Below are positions 35,965-45,149 of a DNA stretch of 64,000 nucleotides, one piece after another. The stretch lies in the NCBI RefSeq assembly GCF_020873875.1, contig NZ_JAHWGU010000009.1, forward strand, positions 247,440 through 311,439, read 5' to 3'. Within the stretch, counting starts at the first letter, position 1; each line of letters opens with the position of its first letter. The position numbers were made by a program, and so were the translations under genes. This stretch comes from Actinoplanes sp. DH11 (GTDB lineage: Bacteria; Actinomycetota; Actinomycetes; Mycobacteriales; Micromonosporaceae). The notes beneath the pieces are model-generated. The model worked only from the letters and a program-made list of their open reading frames with translations. It was not told the DNA's origin and searched no databases.

Positions 35965-36543
35965 ATGGGTGTGGTGAAGGGGGCGGCCATCGATTTCGAC
36001 GAGGCGGACGCTGTGGCGAGGGCCCGCGGCGGCGATCTGGACGCGTACGAGCTCCTGGTCGCCCACTTCACCGCGCCCGCGCACCGGGCGGCGGCGCTGC
36101 TCGGTGCGGGCGCCGACGCCGACGACGTGGTGCAGGAGGCGTTCGTGAAGGCGTACCGGCGACTCGCGCAGTACCGGGGGGACAGCTTCCGGGCCTGGCT
36201 GCTGGCGATCGTGGCGAACGAGGCCCGCAACCTGATCCGGTCCCGGCGGCGGCGGACCGGTCTGCTGGCGCGGGCGGCGGTGCGGGCGGACCCGCTGCCG
36301 CTGGAACCGGACCCGGCGGACACGGCGGCGGCGTCCGAGCGGCGGAGGTTCCTGGTGGCGCAGTTGCGCGCGCTGGACAGCCGGGACCGGGAGGTGCTGG
36401 TCTGCCGGTACCTGCTGGAGCTGTCCGAGGCGGAGACGGCGACGACGCTGGGGTTGCCGCGCGGGACGGTGAAGTCGCGGACCGCGCGGGCGCTGACCCG
36501 GCTGCGGGACCGGATGCCGATGCGGGAGGCGCCCGGTGCGTGA
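35965..36543 (+). CDS. ECF RNA polymerase sigma factor
   Basis: 192 residues. Region 2 is recognisable in AYELLVAHFTAPAHRAAALL, GADADDVVQEAFVKAYRRL and FRAWLLAIVANEARNLIRSR; region 4 in LRALDSRDREVLVCRYLLEL and LGLPRGTVKSRTARALTRLR. Start ATG 35965 is the first in frame; a slightly later GTG is possible. It overlaps the next gene, which probably encodes its regulator. Confidence 0.9.
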   Translation: MGVVKGAAIDFDEADAVARARGGDLDAYELLVAHFTAPAHRAAALLGAGADADDVVQEAFVKAYRRLAQYRGDSFRAWLLAIVANEARNLIRSRRRRTGLLARAAVRADPLPLEPDPADTAAASERRRFLVAQLRALDSRDREVLVCRYLLELSEAETATTLGLPRGTVKSRTARALTRLRDRMPMREAPGA

Positions 36544-37273
36544 CGACGACGAGCTGATCCGGGAGCTGCGCGAGATGGGGCGGGCGTTGCGCGTACCGCC
36601 CGCCGCCGATCAGCGGGAAGCGGTCCGGGCGCGCCTGGCCCGGCCGGTGCGGCCACCGCGCCGCGTGCGCGCCCTGGTCCTGGCCGCGGTGGCCGCGCTG
36701 ATCGCCACGGTCACTTTTGTCGCGCCGGCCCGCGCGGTGGTGGTCGAGGTGGTCGGCGACCTGCTGCGGATCGCCGGCATCACGGTACGGGCGGAGCCGT
36801 ACCCCGGTGTCGTACCCACCTCGCCGAGCCCGCTGCCGGGGGCCCGTGCCACAACCCTGGCGGAGGCGCGGCGGGTGGCGGGGTTCCCGCTGGCGGTCCC
36901 GGAGGAGCTGGGGGAGCCGGCGGAGGTGGTCCTGGCGGATCCCGCACCGGACGGGTCGCCGCGCGTGGTCACCATGCTCTACCGGGGTGGCGAGGTGCGG
37001 TTCGACCAGTTCGACGGGGAGCTGGACGGCGGCTTCCTGAAGGCCGCACCGGACGCCGAGTGGGTGAACCTGGGCTCGGCGGTGCCGTTGGCGGTCTGGC
37101 TGCCGCAGCCGCACCCGCTGACCTATATCGGTCGTGACGGGGTGCGGCGCAGCGAGACGACACGGCTTGCCGGACCGTCTTTGATCTGGTCCTCGGCTCG
37201 CGGGGCGACCTACCGGCTGGAGGGACTTCGGACACTCGAAGAGGCGATGCGGGTGGCGCGCTCGGTGCAGTGA
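36536..37273 (+). CDS. Membrane protein, probable anti-sigma factor
   Basis: 245 residues starting with GTG 36536, eight bases inside the sigma-factor gene. A cytoplasmic N-terminus of about 45 residues (DELIRELREMGRALRVPPAA) is followed by one transmembrane helix (RALVLAAVAALIATVTFVAP) and an outer domain with a DUF4367-like flavour (GFPLAVPEELGEPAEVVLAD, VTMLYRGGEVRFDQF). Coupled translation with an ECF sigma factor and this topology suggest an anti-sigma factor, though no zinc-binding HxxxCxxC motif is seen. Confidence 0.72.
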   Translation: MRDDDELIRELREMGRALRVPPAADQREAVRARLARPVRPPRRVRALVLAAVAALIATVTFVAPARAVVVEVVGDLLRIAGITVRAEPYPGVVPTSPSPLPGARATTLAEARRVAGFPLAVPEELGEPAEVVLADPAPDGSPRVVTMLYRGGEVRFDQFDGELDGGFLKAAPDAEWVNLGSAVPLAVWLPQPHPLTYIGRDGVRRSETTRLAGPSLIWSSARGATYRLEGLRTLEEAMRVARSVQ

Positions 37274-37303
37274 TCATTTACGGGGAAGGTACCGTTTGTC
37301 CGG

Positions 37304-38320
37304 ATGAGAACTCTGCCTGCTCTCTGTGGTCTCGCCGCTCTGGTCGTCCTCGGCGGGTGCACGTCCGCCGACCCGGTGCCGGAACCGACCGGCATCGCCG
37401 GGTCCGGCACGGTCGCCGGGTCCGCCGCGGCCGCCGGCGAGTTCTACGTGGAGCCCGACGCGCCGGCGGTGGGGCAGGTCGCCACCTGGACCGCCGCCGG
37501 GCGCACGGCCGACGCCGCGGCGATGCGCCGGATCGCTGAGTCACCGGTCGCGGTCTGGTTCGCCGACAACGACCCGGGCTATGCGGAGCGGGCCCGTGCC
37601 CTGGTCACCGCTGCCGGGGCGGCCGGGCGCACCGCGGTCCTGGTGCCCTACTACGTGCCGCAACGCGACTGCGGCCGCTACTCCGGTGGGGGCGCGCCGG
37701 ACGCCGCCGCCTACCGCACCTGGATCGGCGGGCTCGCCGCGGCGGTCCGTGACTCGCGGGCCATCGTGGTGCTGGAGCCGGACGCGGTCACGCACGTCCT
37801 CGACGGGTGTGTCTCCGGTCCCGCCGCCGAGGAACGGTTCGCCCTGCTCAATGAGGCGATCGCCGCGTTCAAGGCGGGCGGCGGTGTGCGGGTCTATCTG
37901 GACGGTGGCAACCCGAGCTGGGTGCGTGACGTCGACCGGGTCGCCGACGCGCTGGTCAAGGCCGGGGTGCGGCAGGCCGACGGGTTCAGCCTGAACGTGG
38001 CGAACTTCGAGACGACCGAGGCGAACATCGGCTACGGCACGCAGATCTCGGAACGGCTCGGCGGCGCCCGGTTCGTGATCGACACCAGCCGCAACGGCAA
38101 CGGGCCGGCGGCGGTGGACGCCCGGGACGCCGAGGGCCACTGGTGCAACCCGCCGGGTCGTGCCCTCGGGCCCGCGCCGACCACCCGGACCGGGCAGCCG
38201 CTCGTCGACGCGTACCTCTGGGTGAAACGGCCGGGGGAGTCCGACGGCGCGTGCCGTGCGGGAGCTCCCCCGGCCGGTCAGTGGTGGCCGGAGTACGCCC
38301 TCGAGCTGGCCACCAATTAG
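37304..38320 (+). CDS. GH6 family glycoside hydrolase lipoprotein (CslZ-like endoglucanase)
   Basis: 338 residues. Signal peptide with lipobox VLGGC (Cys19). GH6 hallmarks: VPYYVPQRDCGRYSGGGA, the catalytic-acid segment VVLEPDAV, FSLNVANFETTEANIGYG, DTSRNGNG, CNPPGRALG and WVKRPGESDGAC. It should cleave beta-1,4-glucan outside the cell. Its stop is adjacent to the stop of glxA on the other strand. In Streptomyces a GH6 gene (cslZ) lies downstream of cslA-glxA in the same direction; here it is inverted. Start ATG 37304 follows GGGGAAGG. Confidence 0.9.
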   Translation: MRTLPALCGLAALVVLGGCTSADPVPEPTGIAGSGTVAGSAAAAGEFYVEPDAPAVGQVATWTAAGRTADAAAMRRIAESPVAVWFADNDPGYAERARALVTAAGAAGRTAVLVPYYVPQRDCGRYSGGGAPDAAAYRTWIGGLAAAVRDSRAIVVLEPDAVTHVLDGCVSGPAAEERFALLNEAIAAFKAGGGVRVYLDGGNPSWVRDVDRVADALVKAGVRQADGFSLNVANFETTEANIGYGTQISERLGGARFVIDTSRNGNGPAAVDARDAEGHWCNPPGRALGPAPTTRTGQPLVDAYLWVKRPGESDGACRAGAPPAGQWWPEYALELATN

Positions 38321-40270
38321 CTATCTGATCCGGACCCAGCGGGCCGGTGACGGCGTGCCCTTGTTGTCGATCAGGAACAGCATGTACCAGCCCGCCGGCA
38401 CCAGGCCGCGCTTCGCCGGCACCGACACCGTCAGCCCACCGGGTGCCCGCTTCACGCCCAGCGCGATCGACCGCTGGTCCACGTCGGTGCCGTGGGTGAC
38501 GGCGCTCGGCCGGACCAGCCGGGCGGCGCGGATCCGGGCCGCGTCAGGTGTCGCGAACGACGCCCGGTCGCCGCGCTTGATCAGGCTGGGGCCGGTCGGC
38601 GCGACCGGCCGGTCACCGTTGAACAGGTACGGCGGGCTGTAGATCTCGATCCGCTGCTCGAACGTGCCGGGGTTCTTGCCGGACTTGTCGTAGATCGGGT
38701 CGCTGCCCATCGTGACGACCCGCCCGTCCGGCAGCAGCAGCGCCTCGGAGTGGTAGTTGCGGCCCACCACCGGCGCCGCCGCCTTGCGGAACGCGTCCGC
38801 CCGCGGGTCGTAGATCTGTGCGGTGAGCAGGTCGCTGCGCTGCCGCCCCCGGTACGGCCCGCCGCGGTATCCGGACGAGCCGCCGCTGGTGAACACGGTG
38901 TCGTCCGGCAGCACCACGGTGTTCAGGTAGCGGGTCGGGTGCGGCAGGTCCGGTCCGTCCCGGTAGACCGGCCGCGGGTCGTCCAGGTCGGCGATCGCGG
39001 TCCGGGCCGTGGAGACCGGTGAGTCGCCGACCGCCCCGCCGCCGAGGATCATCACCCGCTGGTCCTGTGCCGGCGGCAGCAGCACGGACGCGCTGGTCTC
39101 GGTCATCGTGGCGTCGCGCAGGCCGTGCACCGGCTGGAACTTGTTCTTCCGGACGTCCCAGAGGCCGGGGGTGCGTCCCTCGGTCGCCGAGCCGTACCCG
39201 CCGTTGGACCCGGAGAAGAACAGCCGCTCGTCACCGGCGAGGAAGAGTGCCGGGTAGGTGGGGAAGGCCCGGCGCAGCCCCGGCGTGGGCACCCACTTCT
39301 TCTCCTTGACCTGGTAGCGCTCGTTGGTGCCGGGCAGGATCCGGCCGAACTCGTCCAGGCCGGAGACGGCCAGCACGTCGCCGCCGGCCAGCGTGGCGAG
39401 GGTCGGGTACCAGCGGTGCTCGGTCAGGTCACCGGTACGGACGTAACGCTCGGTGTCCGGATCGAACTCGTAGGTCGTCTTGTCCCCGCCGTACTCCTGC
39501 TTCTCGCGGGTGATCTTCTCGGCGATGCCGTAGAGGTTGCGGGTGTCGTCGCCGCTCAAGCCCTGAATCGTGTACTGCGCGGGCTGCGTGACCACGGGGG
39601 CGTCACCGGGCTCGGCCGCGTCCACCCAGACCTCGGCCTCGCCGGCGTGCACCATGGTCTGGGCGCCGTGCGACATCTTGGTCGCCGCCGGCACGCGGAC
39701 GTCGGCCCGGGTCACGTAGACCCGGCCGTTCGCGGCCCGCAGGCGGGTGCCCTCGGGGAAGGTCCGCGCCCCGGAGTCCGGTGACTCGTTCTTGATCTTC
39801 ATGACGCCGGCGGCGTGCTTGATGTCGGCCGCGAGCACCTCGTACGACTTGGTGCCGCCGGCGACCAGCAGCTTGCCGTCGGGCAGGAAGGTGTGCCCGG
39901 CGCAGAACACGTCGGTCGGCGTCGGCACGTCGGTGAAGCGGTCGGTGCGCGGGTCCCAGACGATGGTCCGGAACGTGCCGGCCTCGAACTTCTCCCGGTT
40001 GTTGCCGGAGCCCGCGATGATCAGCACCTTGCCGGTCTTCAGCAGCGCCGCGTGGATCGCGTTGACCTTGAAACCGGCCGGGACCGGCAGCATCGACCAG
40101 TGGCCGAAGGTCTGTTTGTAGGAGGGCCGGTTGATGGCGAACTCGTGATAGCGGTCGGTGGCGAACACCACCATCGGGCGGTTCACCACGACCACGGCCG
40201 CCATGGCCAGGATCGTGATCAGGGCGGTCAGCAACCGCCGGGCGGGTGTGGGCCGGGTTCGGGGGGTCAT
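38321..40270 (-). CDS. glxA: GlxA-type radical copper oxidase (galactose oxidase-like)
   Basis: 649 residues, close to Streptomyces GlxA. An N-terminal membrane helix (LLTALITILAMAAVVVV) exports and anchors it. A seven-bladed kelch propeller carries the Cys (FCAGHTFLPDG, C123) expected to form the Tyr-Cys cofactor, plus RWYPTLATL and GRNYHSEALLLPDG with copper-ligand candidates. The C-terminal domain of unknown function typical of glyoxal/galactose oxidases (IEIYSPPYLFNG ... VRPSAVTHGTDVDQR) closes it. It acts on the glycan made by CslA. ATG 40270 overlaps the cslA stop. Confidence 0.92.
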   Translation of the reverse strand: MTPRTRPTPARRLLTALITILAMAAVVVVNRPMVVFATDRYHEFAINRPSYKQTFGHWSMLPVPAGFKVNAIHAALLKTGKVLIIAGSGNNREKFEAGTFRTIVWDPRTDRFTDVPTPTDVFCAGHTFLPDGKLLVAGGTKSYEVLAADIKHAAGVMKIKNESPDSGARTFPEGTRLRAANGRVYVTRADVRVPAATKMSHGAQTMVHAGEAEVWVDAAEPGDAPVVTQPAQYTIQGLSGDDTRNLYGIAEKITREKQEYGGDKTTYEFDPDTERYVRTGDLTEHRWYPTLATLAGGDVLAVSGLDEFGRILPGTNERYQVKEKKWVPTPGLRRAFPTYPALFLAGDERLFFSGSNGGYGSATEGRTPGLWDVRKNKFQPVHGLRDATMTETSASVLLPPAQDQRVMILGGGAVGDSPVSTARTAIADLDDPRPVYRDGPDLPHPTRYLNTVVLPDDTVFTSGGSSGYRGGPYRGRQRSDLLTAQIYDPRADAFRKAAAPVVGRNYHSEALLLPDGRVVTMGSDPIYDKSGKNPGTFEQRIEIYSPPYLFNGDRPVAPTGPSLIKRGDRASFATPDAARIRAARLVRPSAVTHGTDVDQRSIALGVKRAPGGLTVSVPAKRGLVPAGWYMLFLIDNKGTPSPARWVRIR

Positions 40271-41970
40271 GCGTATGTCTCCACGGGTTCCTTCGCAGCG
40301 ACCGGCTGCGATTCCTCTTGCACCGGCGGGCGTCGCCGGGCACGGCTCTGTGCCGCCCAGATCGCCGCCGGGGTCAGGCAGAGCGCCAGGTTGAGCGAGG
40401 GCCAGAGCCACATGAAGCCGTGCGCGTGGCCGGTGAACACGGCGACGAGCAGCAGCGCGGCGTAGAAGGCGGCCCAGCGCAGATGGGTACGGAAGGTGAG
40501 CAGGCGGTCCGGGCTGGCCGAGTCGCCCTTGGGGGTCACCACGAAACCGGCCCGGCGGCGCAGCACCGCCTGCAGGAACGAGGAGACGTAGATCGGCGCG
40601 CACAGCGTGGAGAGCAGCATGCCGGTGAGTCCGGACGAGCCGGCCTCCTCGTGCGGGCTGACGTTGTGCCGCCGGTTCCAGACGTAGAGACCCACCTGGA
40701 ACAGCGCGGCGTCCACATAGAGCATCAGCCACACCTCCTGCGGCACCTGCACCCCGCGCACGCCGAGGACGATGTGCAGGGTCGCGGTGGCCGCGCCGAG
40801 CAGCCAGGACACGGCGGTGAGCGGGTAGTACGCCATCAGCAGCGCGTAGTGCAGCGACCGCCGCACCCCGAGCCGCCGGATCATCGAGGCGAACTGGGCC
40901 ACGCACACCTCGTCGGTGCCGCGCGACCAGCGGTGCTGCTGGCTGAAGTAGTCGGTCCAGGACGACGGTCCCTCGCCGACGGCCAGCACGTCCGGGGTGT
41001 AGACGGACTTCCAGCGGCTCCCGGTGGCCGGGTTGCGGGTGCTGTGCGCGACCAGACTGGTCGCCATGTCCTCGGTGATCGAGTCCTGCAGGCCGCCGAT
41101 CGAGCGCAGGGCGGAGATGCGTACCGCGTTGTTCGTGCCGACCAGCATCGGGATGCCCAGCCGGTTGCCGGCGCGCTGGAGCAGTGAGTGGAACAGGTAC
41201 TGCTGCGACTCGGCCCAGCGGGTGATCACGTTGTCGTAGTTGCCGTAGATCTGCGGGCCGATCACGAACGCCACGTCCGGGTCGCGGAAGTAGCCGAGCA
41301 GCCGTTCGCAGAAGTTCGGCAGCGGGACGTGGTCCGGGTCGACCGAGACGAACACGTCGTACCGGCTGCCGTGCTGGTCGATCCACGAGTTGTAGTTGCC
41401 GTGCTTGGTCTTCGCCTTGAAACCGCCGGCCTCGGTGTTCCAGCGGGCCACGCCCTTGCGGCTGAAGTGCCGCGCGCCGACCTCGCGGCACATCGCCTTG
41501 ACGGCCGGGTCGTTGCCCTCGTCCAGCAGCCAGACGTCGTACCGTCCCGGGTGCCGGATCGCCCGCGCCGCCCGCAGCGTGCGCTCCACCATCTCCATCG
41601 GCTCCTTGCCCGGCACGATGGTGGTCAGGAACGCGACGCGCAGGTCCGCGTCCGGCGGCACCGGCACCGGGTCCCGCGCCCGCAGCGTGGCCAGGCACAG
41701 CGTCACCACGTTGACCAGCCGGAACAACTCGATCAGCGCGGTCGCGGCGATCATCACGGCGGTGATCGCTCGTTGCCGCTCGGGCAGGTCCATCGAGGCG
41801 ATCAGCCAGCCGAAGAACGTCGACTCGAAGGCGAAGGCGAAGCCGGCGATCAGCACCGAACGGATCGGCCGCCGCCGGGAGAGTGGCCGCAACCGGACCC
41901 GGTAGTCCGCCCCCGGCACCGGATCGGCGTCGCCGGCGAGGCGGCTGAAGCCGTCGTAGTCGTACGTCAT
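40267..41970 (-). CDS. cslA: Cellulose-synthase-like glycosyltransferase CslA
   Basis: 567 residues, GT2 processive synthase. Two N-terminal membrane segments precede the catalytic domain with LLDEGN, the DxD-type VDPDHVP, the acceptor/base TED (ITEDMATS) and QQHRW (the Q-x-x-RW motif); four or more membrane helices follow. In Streptomyces, CslA makes a beta-glucan at hyphal tips together with GlxA, so the same is expected here. It is the first gene of the two-gene operon, divergent from the DASS transporter across a 210-bp gap. Confidence 0.93.
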   Translation of the reverse strand: MTYDYDGFSRLAGDADPVPGADYRVRLRPLSRRRPIRSVLIAGFAFAFESTFFGWLIASMDLPERQRAITAVMIAATALIELFRLVNVVTLCLATLRARDPVPVPPDADLRVAFLTTIVPGKEPMEMVERTLRAARAIRHPGRYDVWLLDEGNDPAVKAMCREVGARHFSRKGVARWNTEAGGFKAKTKHGNYNSWIDQHGSRYDVFVSVDPDHVPLPNFCERLLGYFRDPDVAFVIGPQIYGNYDNVITRWAESQQYLFHSLLQRAGNRLGIPMLVGTNNAVRISALRSIGGLQDSITEDMATSLVAHSTRNPATGSRWKSVYTPDVLAVGEGPSSWTDYFSQQHRWSRGTDEVCVAQFASMIRRLGVRRSLHYALLMAYYPLTAVSWLLGAATATLHIVLGVRGVQVPQEVWLMLYVDAALFQVGLYVWNRRHNVSPHEEAGSSGLTGMLLSTLCAPIYVSSFLQAVLRRRAGFVVTPKGDSASPDRLLTFRTHLRWAAFYAALLLVAVFTGHAHGFMWLWPSLNLALCLTPAAIWAAQSRARRRPPVQEESQPVAAKEPVETYA

Positions 41971-42180
41971 CGGTCTCCCTGCATCGACGAGCGTCTGTGA
42001 AGGGTTCAGGCCCCTCCGGGTTAACGCGTCATATGCGGCGCAGGGTATTTAGCACGTTTACCGGTCACAGTGGAACAATATCCAGAAACAGTAAACTCTG
42101 GACATAGCGTGCACCTGTTCGTGGTCTTGGGCCTACTATCGAGCCATGTAAATCAGTGATCCGCATCACCGGGAGGCGAC
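41971..42180. promoter_or_regulatory. Divergent promoter region cslA / DASS transporter
   Basis: The most AT-rich gap of the window. It contains the inverted repeat TCCAGA-N10-TCTGGA near 42076 and a Shine-Dalgarno GGGAGG ahead of ATG 42181. No specific operator family is recognised. Confidence 0.45.
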
Positions 42181-43779
42181 ATGTCCACCACTGAAGGTGC
42201 GCGTACCGACGTCGACCAACGCCTGCTCGGCGGCGGGACCTACCGCAGCCTCGGCGAGCAGCGGCTCTCACCGGCCGAGGAACGGTTCGAGAAAGGGCGC
42301 CGGACGATCGGCCTCTTCCTCGCTCCGGCCGTACTCCTGATCTTCCTGGCCCTGCCGCTCGGCATTCGCCCCAGCCAGCAGGTACTGGCCGCCGTGCTGC
42401 TCGCGGTGATCGTGCTCTGGATCACCGAGGCGGTGCCGATCCCGATCGGCGGCCTGATCGGTGTCGCCCTCATCGTGATGTTCGGGGTGGCGCCCGCGTC
42501 GGACGTGCTCGCGCCGTTCGGCTCATCGACGGTGTTCACCTTCATCGGCGCGTTCATCCTCGCCCAGGCGATGCTCAAACACGGCCTGGCCCGCCGCTTC
42601 GCCTTCCGGGTGCTGTCCCTGCCCGGCGTCGGCCGCTCCACCCCGCGCGTGATCATCGCCTTCGGGGCGATCACCTGCCTGCTCTCGGCGTTCGTCTCGA
42701 ACACCGCGACAGTCGCGATGCTGCTGCCCACCGCCCTCGGCATCCTGTCGGTGATCGCCAAGATGATGCAGGACCGCGGCCTGGCAGCCGCCAACTTCGA
42801 CCCGACGCGGCTGCGGGTGGGTGCCGCGCTGATGCTGATGCTGGCGTACGGGGCCAGCGTCGGCGGCCTGCTCACCCCGGTCGGGTCGCCGCCCAACCTG
42901 ATCGGACGCGGACTCATCGAGGAGGCGACCGGGGAGAAGATCTCGTTCGCCGAGTGGATGGCCGTGGCCGCCCCGATCTGCCTCGGCATGTTCGTCATCC
43001 TGGCGATCGTCCTGCTGCTGCTCAACAAACCCGAGATCCGCAAGATCGAAGGCGTCGAGGAGTACGTCGCCGCGGAGCGCGCCAAACTCGGCAAGTTCTC
43101 CCGGGCTGAGCGCAACACCCTGATCGCCTTCGTCGTCACGGTGACCCTCTGGATCACACCCGGCGTCGTCGCGGTCTTCTGGGGCACCGACTCCACCGTC
43201 TACGACACCGTCAGCGGCCGCCTCAACGAGGGCATCGTCGCGGTCCTCGGCGCCTCCCTGCTCTTCCTGCTGCCCACCGTCTGGCGCGACCGCGAGTTCA
43301 CGCTGAACTGGAGCGACGCCGCCCGCATCGACTGGGGCACGATCCTGCTCTTCGGCACCGGCATCATCTTCGGCTCCCTGCTGGCCGACACCGGCCTCGC
43401 CGAGACCATCGGCACCACCAGCGCCGACGCCCTCGGCCTGTCCGGCACGGTCGCCATCACCGCCTTCGCCGTCCTGCTCGCCATCGTGGTCTCGGAGACC
43501 ACCAGCAACACGGCGTCCGCGGCCGTCGTCGTACCGATCATCATCCCGATCGCGGTGGCCGCCGGGATCAACCCGCTGGTCCCCGCCCTGGCCGCGACGT
43601 TCGCCGCGTCCTTCGGCTTCATGCTGCCGGTCTCCACCCCGCAGAACGCGATCGTCTACGGCTCCGGCGTCGTACCGATCACCACGATGATCCGGTCCGG
43701 CGTCTCCTTCGACGTCCTCGGCGGCCTCCTCATCCTGCTCCTGCTGCCGCTCATGGTGGCCGCCGTCGGTCTCGGCTGA
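42181..43779 (+). CDS. DASS/SLC13-family anion symporter
   Basis: 532 residues with about eleven membrane segments. The two Ser-Asn-Thr signatures that bind sodium and carboxylate are present as FVSNTATVAMLLPTALG and TTSNTASAAVVVPIIIP, and the family motif GGLLTPVGSPPNLIGRGL is clear. It should import di- or tricarboxylates or sulfate with sodium. An N-terminal soluble extension of about 40 residues (RSLGEQRLSPAEERFEKGRR) precedes helix 1. Confidence 0.92.
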   Translation: MSTTEGARTDVDQRLLGGGTYRSLGEQRLSPAEERFEKGRRTIGLFLAPAVLLIFLALPLGIRPSQQVLAAVLLAVIVLWITEAVPIPIGGLIGVALIVMFGVAPASDVLAPFGSSTVFTFIGAFILAQAMLKHGLARRFAFRVLSLPGVGRSTPRVIIAFGAITCLLSAFVSNTATVAMLLPTALGILSVIAKMMQDRGLAAANFDPTRLRVGAALMLMLAYGASVGGLLTPVGSPPNLIGRGLIEEATGEKISFAEWMAVAAPICLGMFVILAIVLLLLNKPEIRKIEGVEEYVAAERAKLGKFSRAERNTLIAFVVTVTLWITPGVVAVFWGTDSTVYDTVSGRLNEGIVAVLGASLLFLLPTVWRDREFTLNWSDAARIDWGTILLFGTGIIFGSLLADTGLAETIGTTSADALGLSGTVAITAFAVLLAIVVSETTSNTASAAVVVPIIIPIAVAAGINPLVPALAATFAASFGFMLPVSTPQNAIVYGSGVVPITTMIRSGVSFDVLGGLLILLLLPLMVAAVGLG

Positions 43780-43822
43780 TTCCGTCGAACCATCACGCGC
43801 TGTGATCCGTTCTCTCTGTCAT

Positions 43823-43841
43823 GCGGGGTGCGGAACCCCGC
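43823..43841 (+). terminator. Small hairpin after the DASS transporter
   Basis: GCGGGGT-GCGGA-ACCCCGC, a perfect 7-bp stem in the 70-bp gap before the next same-strand ORF. It may terminate transcription or affect translation of the following start. Confidence 0.5.
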
Positions 43842-43849
43842 GGTGACCG

Positions 43850-44128
43850 ATGAAGGCGGTGGCAATGCTGATCCTGTCCCTGCTCATCCTCGTCCTGGCC
43901 GGCGCCTGTGTGCTCGCGGTGCGCGGGGTCCGCGCGGATGCCAAGGCCGAGGGGGATCCGCTGAACATCCCGGAGGCGCTGTTCGCCCCACAGAGCCTCG
44001 AAGGTGTGCTCTGCGTACAACTTCTCGACGGCGAGATCACCCGGCAGCAGTACGTCCGGTCGATGGCGGGCCTGGCCGCCCGCGACGACGAGCGGCATCC
44101 GCTCACCGTCCCCGGCTACGACGACTGA
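43850..44128 (+). CDS. Small single-pass membrane protein with SHOCT-like tail
   Basis: 92 residues. One N-terminal helix (MLILSLLILVLAGACVLAV), then a soluble tail LEGVLCVQLLDGEITRQQY that resembles the SHOCT short oligomerisation motif (a leucine followed by DGEIT and a Tyr/Phe). The start could be ATG 43850 or ATG 43865. Function unknown. Confidence 0.65.
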   Translation: MKAVAMLILSLLILVLAGACVLAVRGVRADAKAEGDPLNIPEALFAPQSLEGVLCVQLLDGEITRQQYVRSMAGLAARDDERHPLTVPGYDD

Positions 44129-44361
44129 CCGGTGCGGGTCAGGCCAGGCGTCTTGGCCTGGCCTCACTCCCGGTCGTCGGCGCGGCGGCGGTGGCGGTTG
44201 TCGTCGCGGTGGCGGCGGTGGCGGTTGTCGTCGCGGTGGCGATCGATGTGGACGGTCGTGTGGTTCCCGGCCACCGAGGTGACGCCGTCGCCGTGGATTC
44301 TCGGCGCGGTATTTCGGTGCGGGCGGCTACGGGGTGACCAGCGGGAGATCCCTATGGGCCG

Positions 44362-44536
44362 CAGTGAGCTGCGCGGCGTCTGCGCGGCGTCCGCGTGGCG
44401 TCAGCGGCGTCAGTGCGGCGTCCGTGGCGTCTGCGTGGCGTCAGTAGGCGTCAGTGCGGCGTCCGTGGCGTCTGCGTGGCGTCCGAGCGGCGTCCGTGCG
44501 GCGTCCGTGGCGTCTGCGTGGCGTCCGAGCGGCGGA
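44362..44536. repeat. Tandem repeat on the left of palindromic element copy 2
   Basis: About 17 degenerate units based on GCGTCCGTG, GCGTCTGCGTG and GCGTCAGTG, organised in a higher-order block of about 55 bp that occurs three times. The whole 1,021-bp gap 44129-45149 holds this array, the palindromic element and another array. I see no supportable gene in it. Confidence 0.75.
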
Positions 44537-44537
44537 G

Positions 44538-44610
44538 TTGATCTGCTAGCGCTACGAAATCGCGGTTTTGACCCCTTGATCACAGCGATTTCGTAGCGCT
44601 AGCAGATCAT
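44538..44610. repeat. Palindromic dispersed element, copy 2
   Basis: Left arm 44539-44563 pairs perfectly over 25 bp with 44585-44609. The loop 44564-44584 (21 nt) contains ACCCCTTGATCACA. Compared with copies 1 and 3, the left arm carries CTA instead of ATG at the variable spot, and the right arm has the matching complement. Confidence 0.9.
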
Positions 44611-44660
44611 CTTCTCGCTCCGGGCGGCGTTTCGGTGCCACTGGGTCGGAACCGGGGGCG

Positions 44661-45075
44661 CGGGGTTGGTGCGCGGGCGGTATCGGTTGGACGGGATCGG
44701 GGTGCGGCGCCCGCGGCGGGAGCGGGCGGAGGGCAAAGCCGAGCGGGCGCACGGCAAGGCCGAGCGGGCGCACGGCAAGGGGGCGAGCGCAGGGCGAAAG
44801 GGCGCAGGGCAAGGGGCCGAGCGCGGGGGCAAGAGGGCGAGCACGGAGCGTGCGGGCGCAGGCGAGGGGGCGAGCGCGAGGGCGAGCGGCGGCCGCAGGG
44901 CAAGGGGGCAAGCGCGGGGCCAGAGGGCGCAGGGCAAGTGAGCGAGCGCAGGGCGGGCGGCCGTAGGGCGAAGGGCCGAGCGGCGGCTGCAGGCAAGGGG
45001 GCAGGGTCGAGCGGCTGCACGGCAAAGGGCGCGGCGTGGGGGTGCCGGGGCAAGGGGCGGCGTGTGGGCGCGCGG
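44661..45075. repeat. GC-rich degenerate repeat on the right of palindromic element copy 2
   Basis: Runs of GAGCGGGCGCACGGCAAGGC, GGGCGAGCGCAGGGC and similar units of 15-25 bp continue for about 400 bp up to the acyl-CoA oxidase promoter. Open frames through it are Arg/Ala/Gly-rich artefacts on both strands. Confidence 0.75.
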
Positions 45076-45116
45076 CGGTAGGTGGCGTCGGGGGTGTGAC
45101 ATTTGCCGGTCTGGGC

Positions 45117-45149
45117 TTGGCGGAGGTTACTCGCGGGTAATATTCGGTC
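45117..45149 (+). promoter_or_regulatory. Promoter for a leaderless acyl-CoA oxidase transcript
   Basis: A consensus-like -10 TAATAT (45138-45143) ends six bases before ATG 45150, with a weak -35 TTGGCG at 45117-45122 (15-bp spacer). Transcription would start at the initiation codon. Confidence 0.55.
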
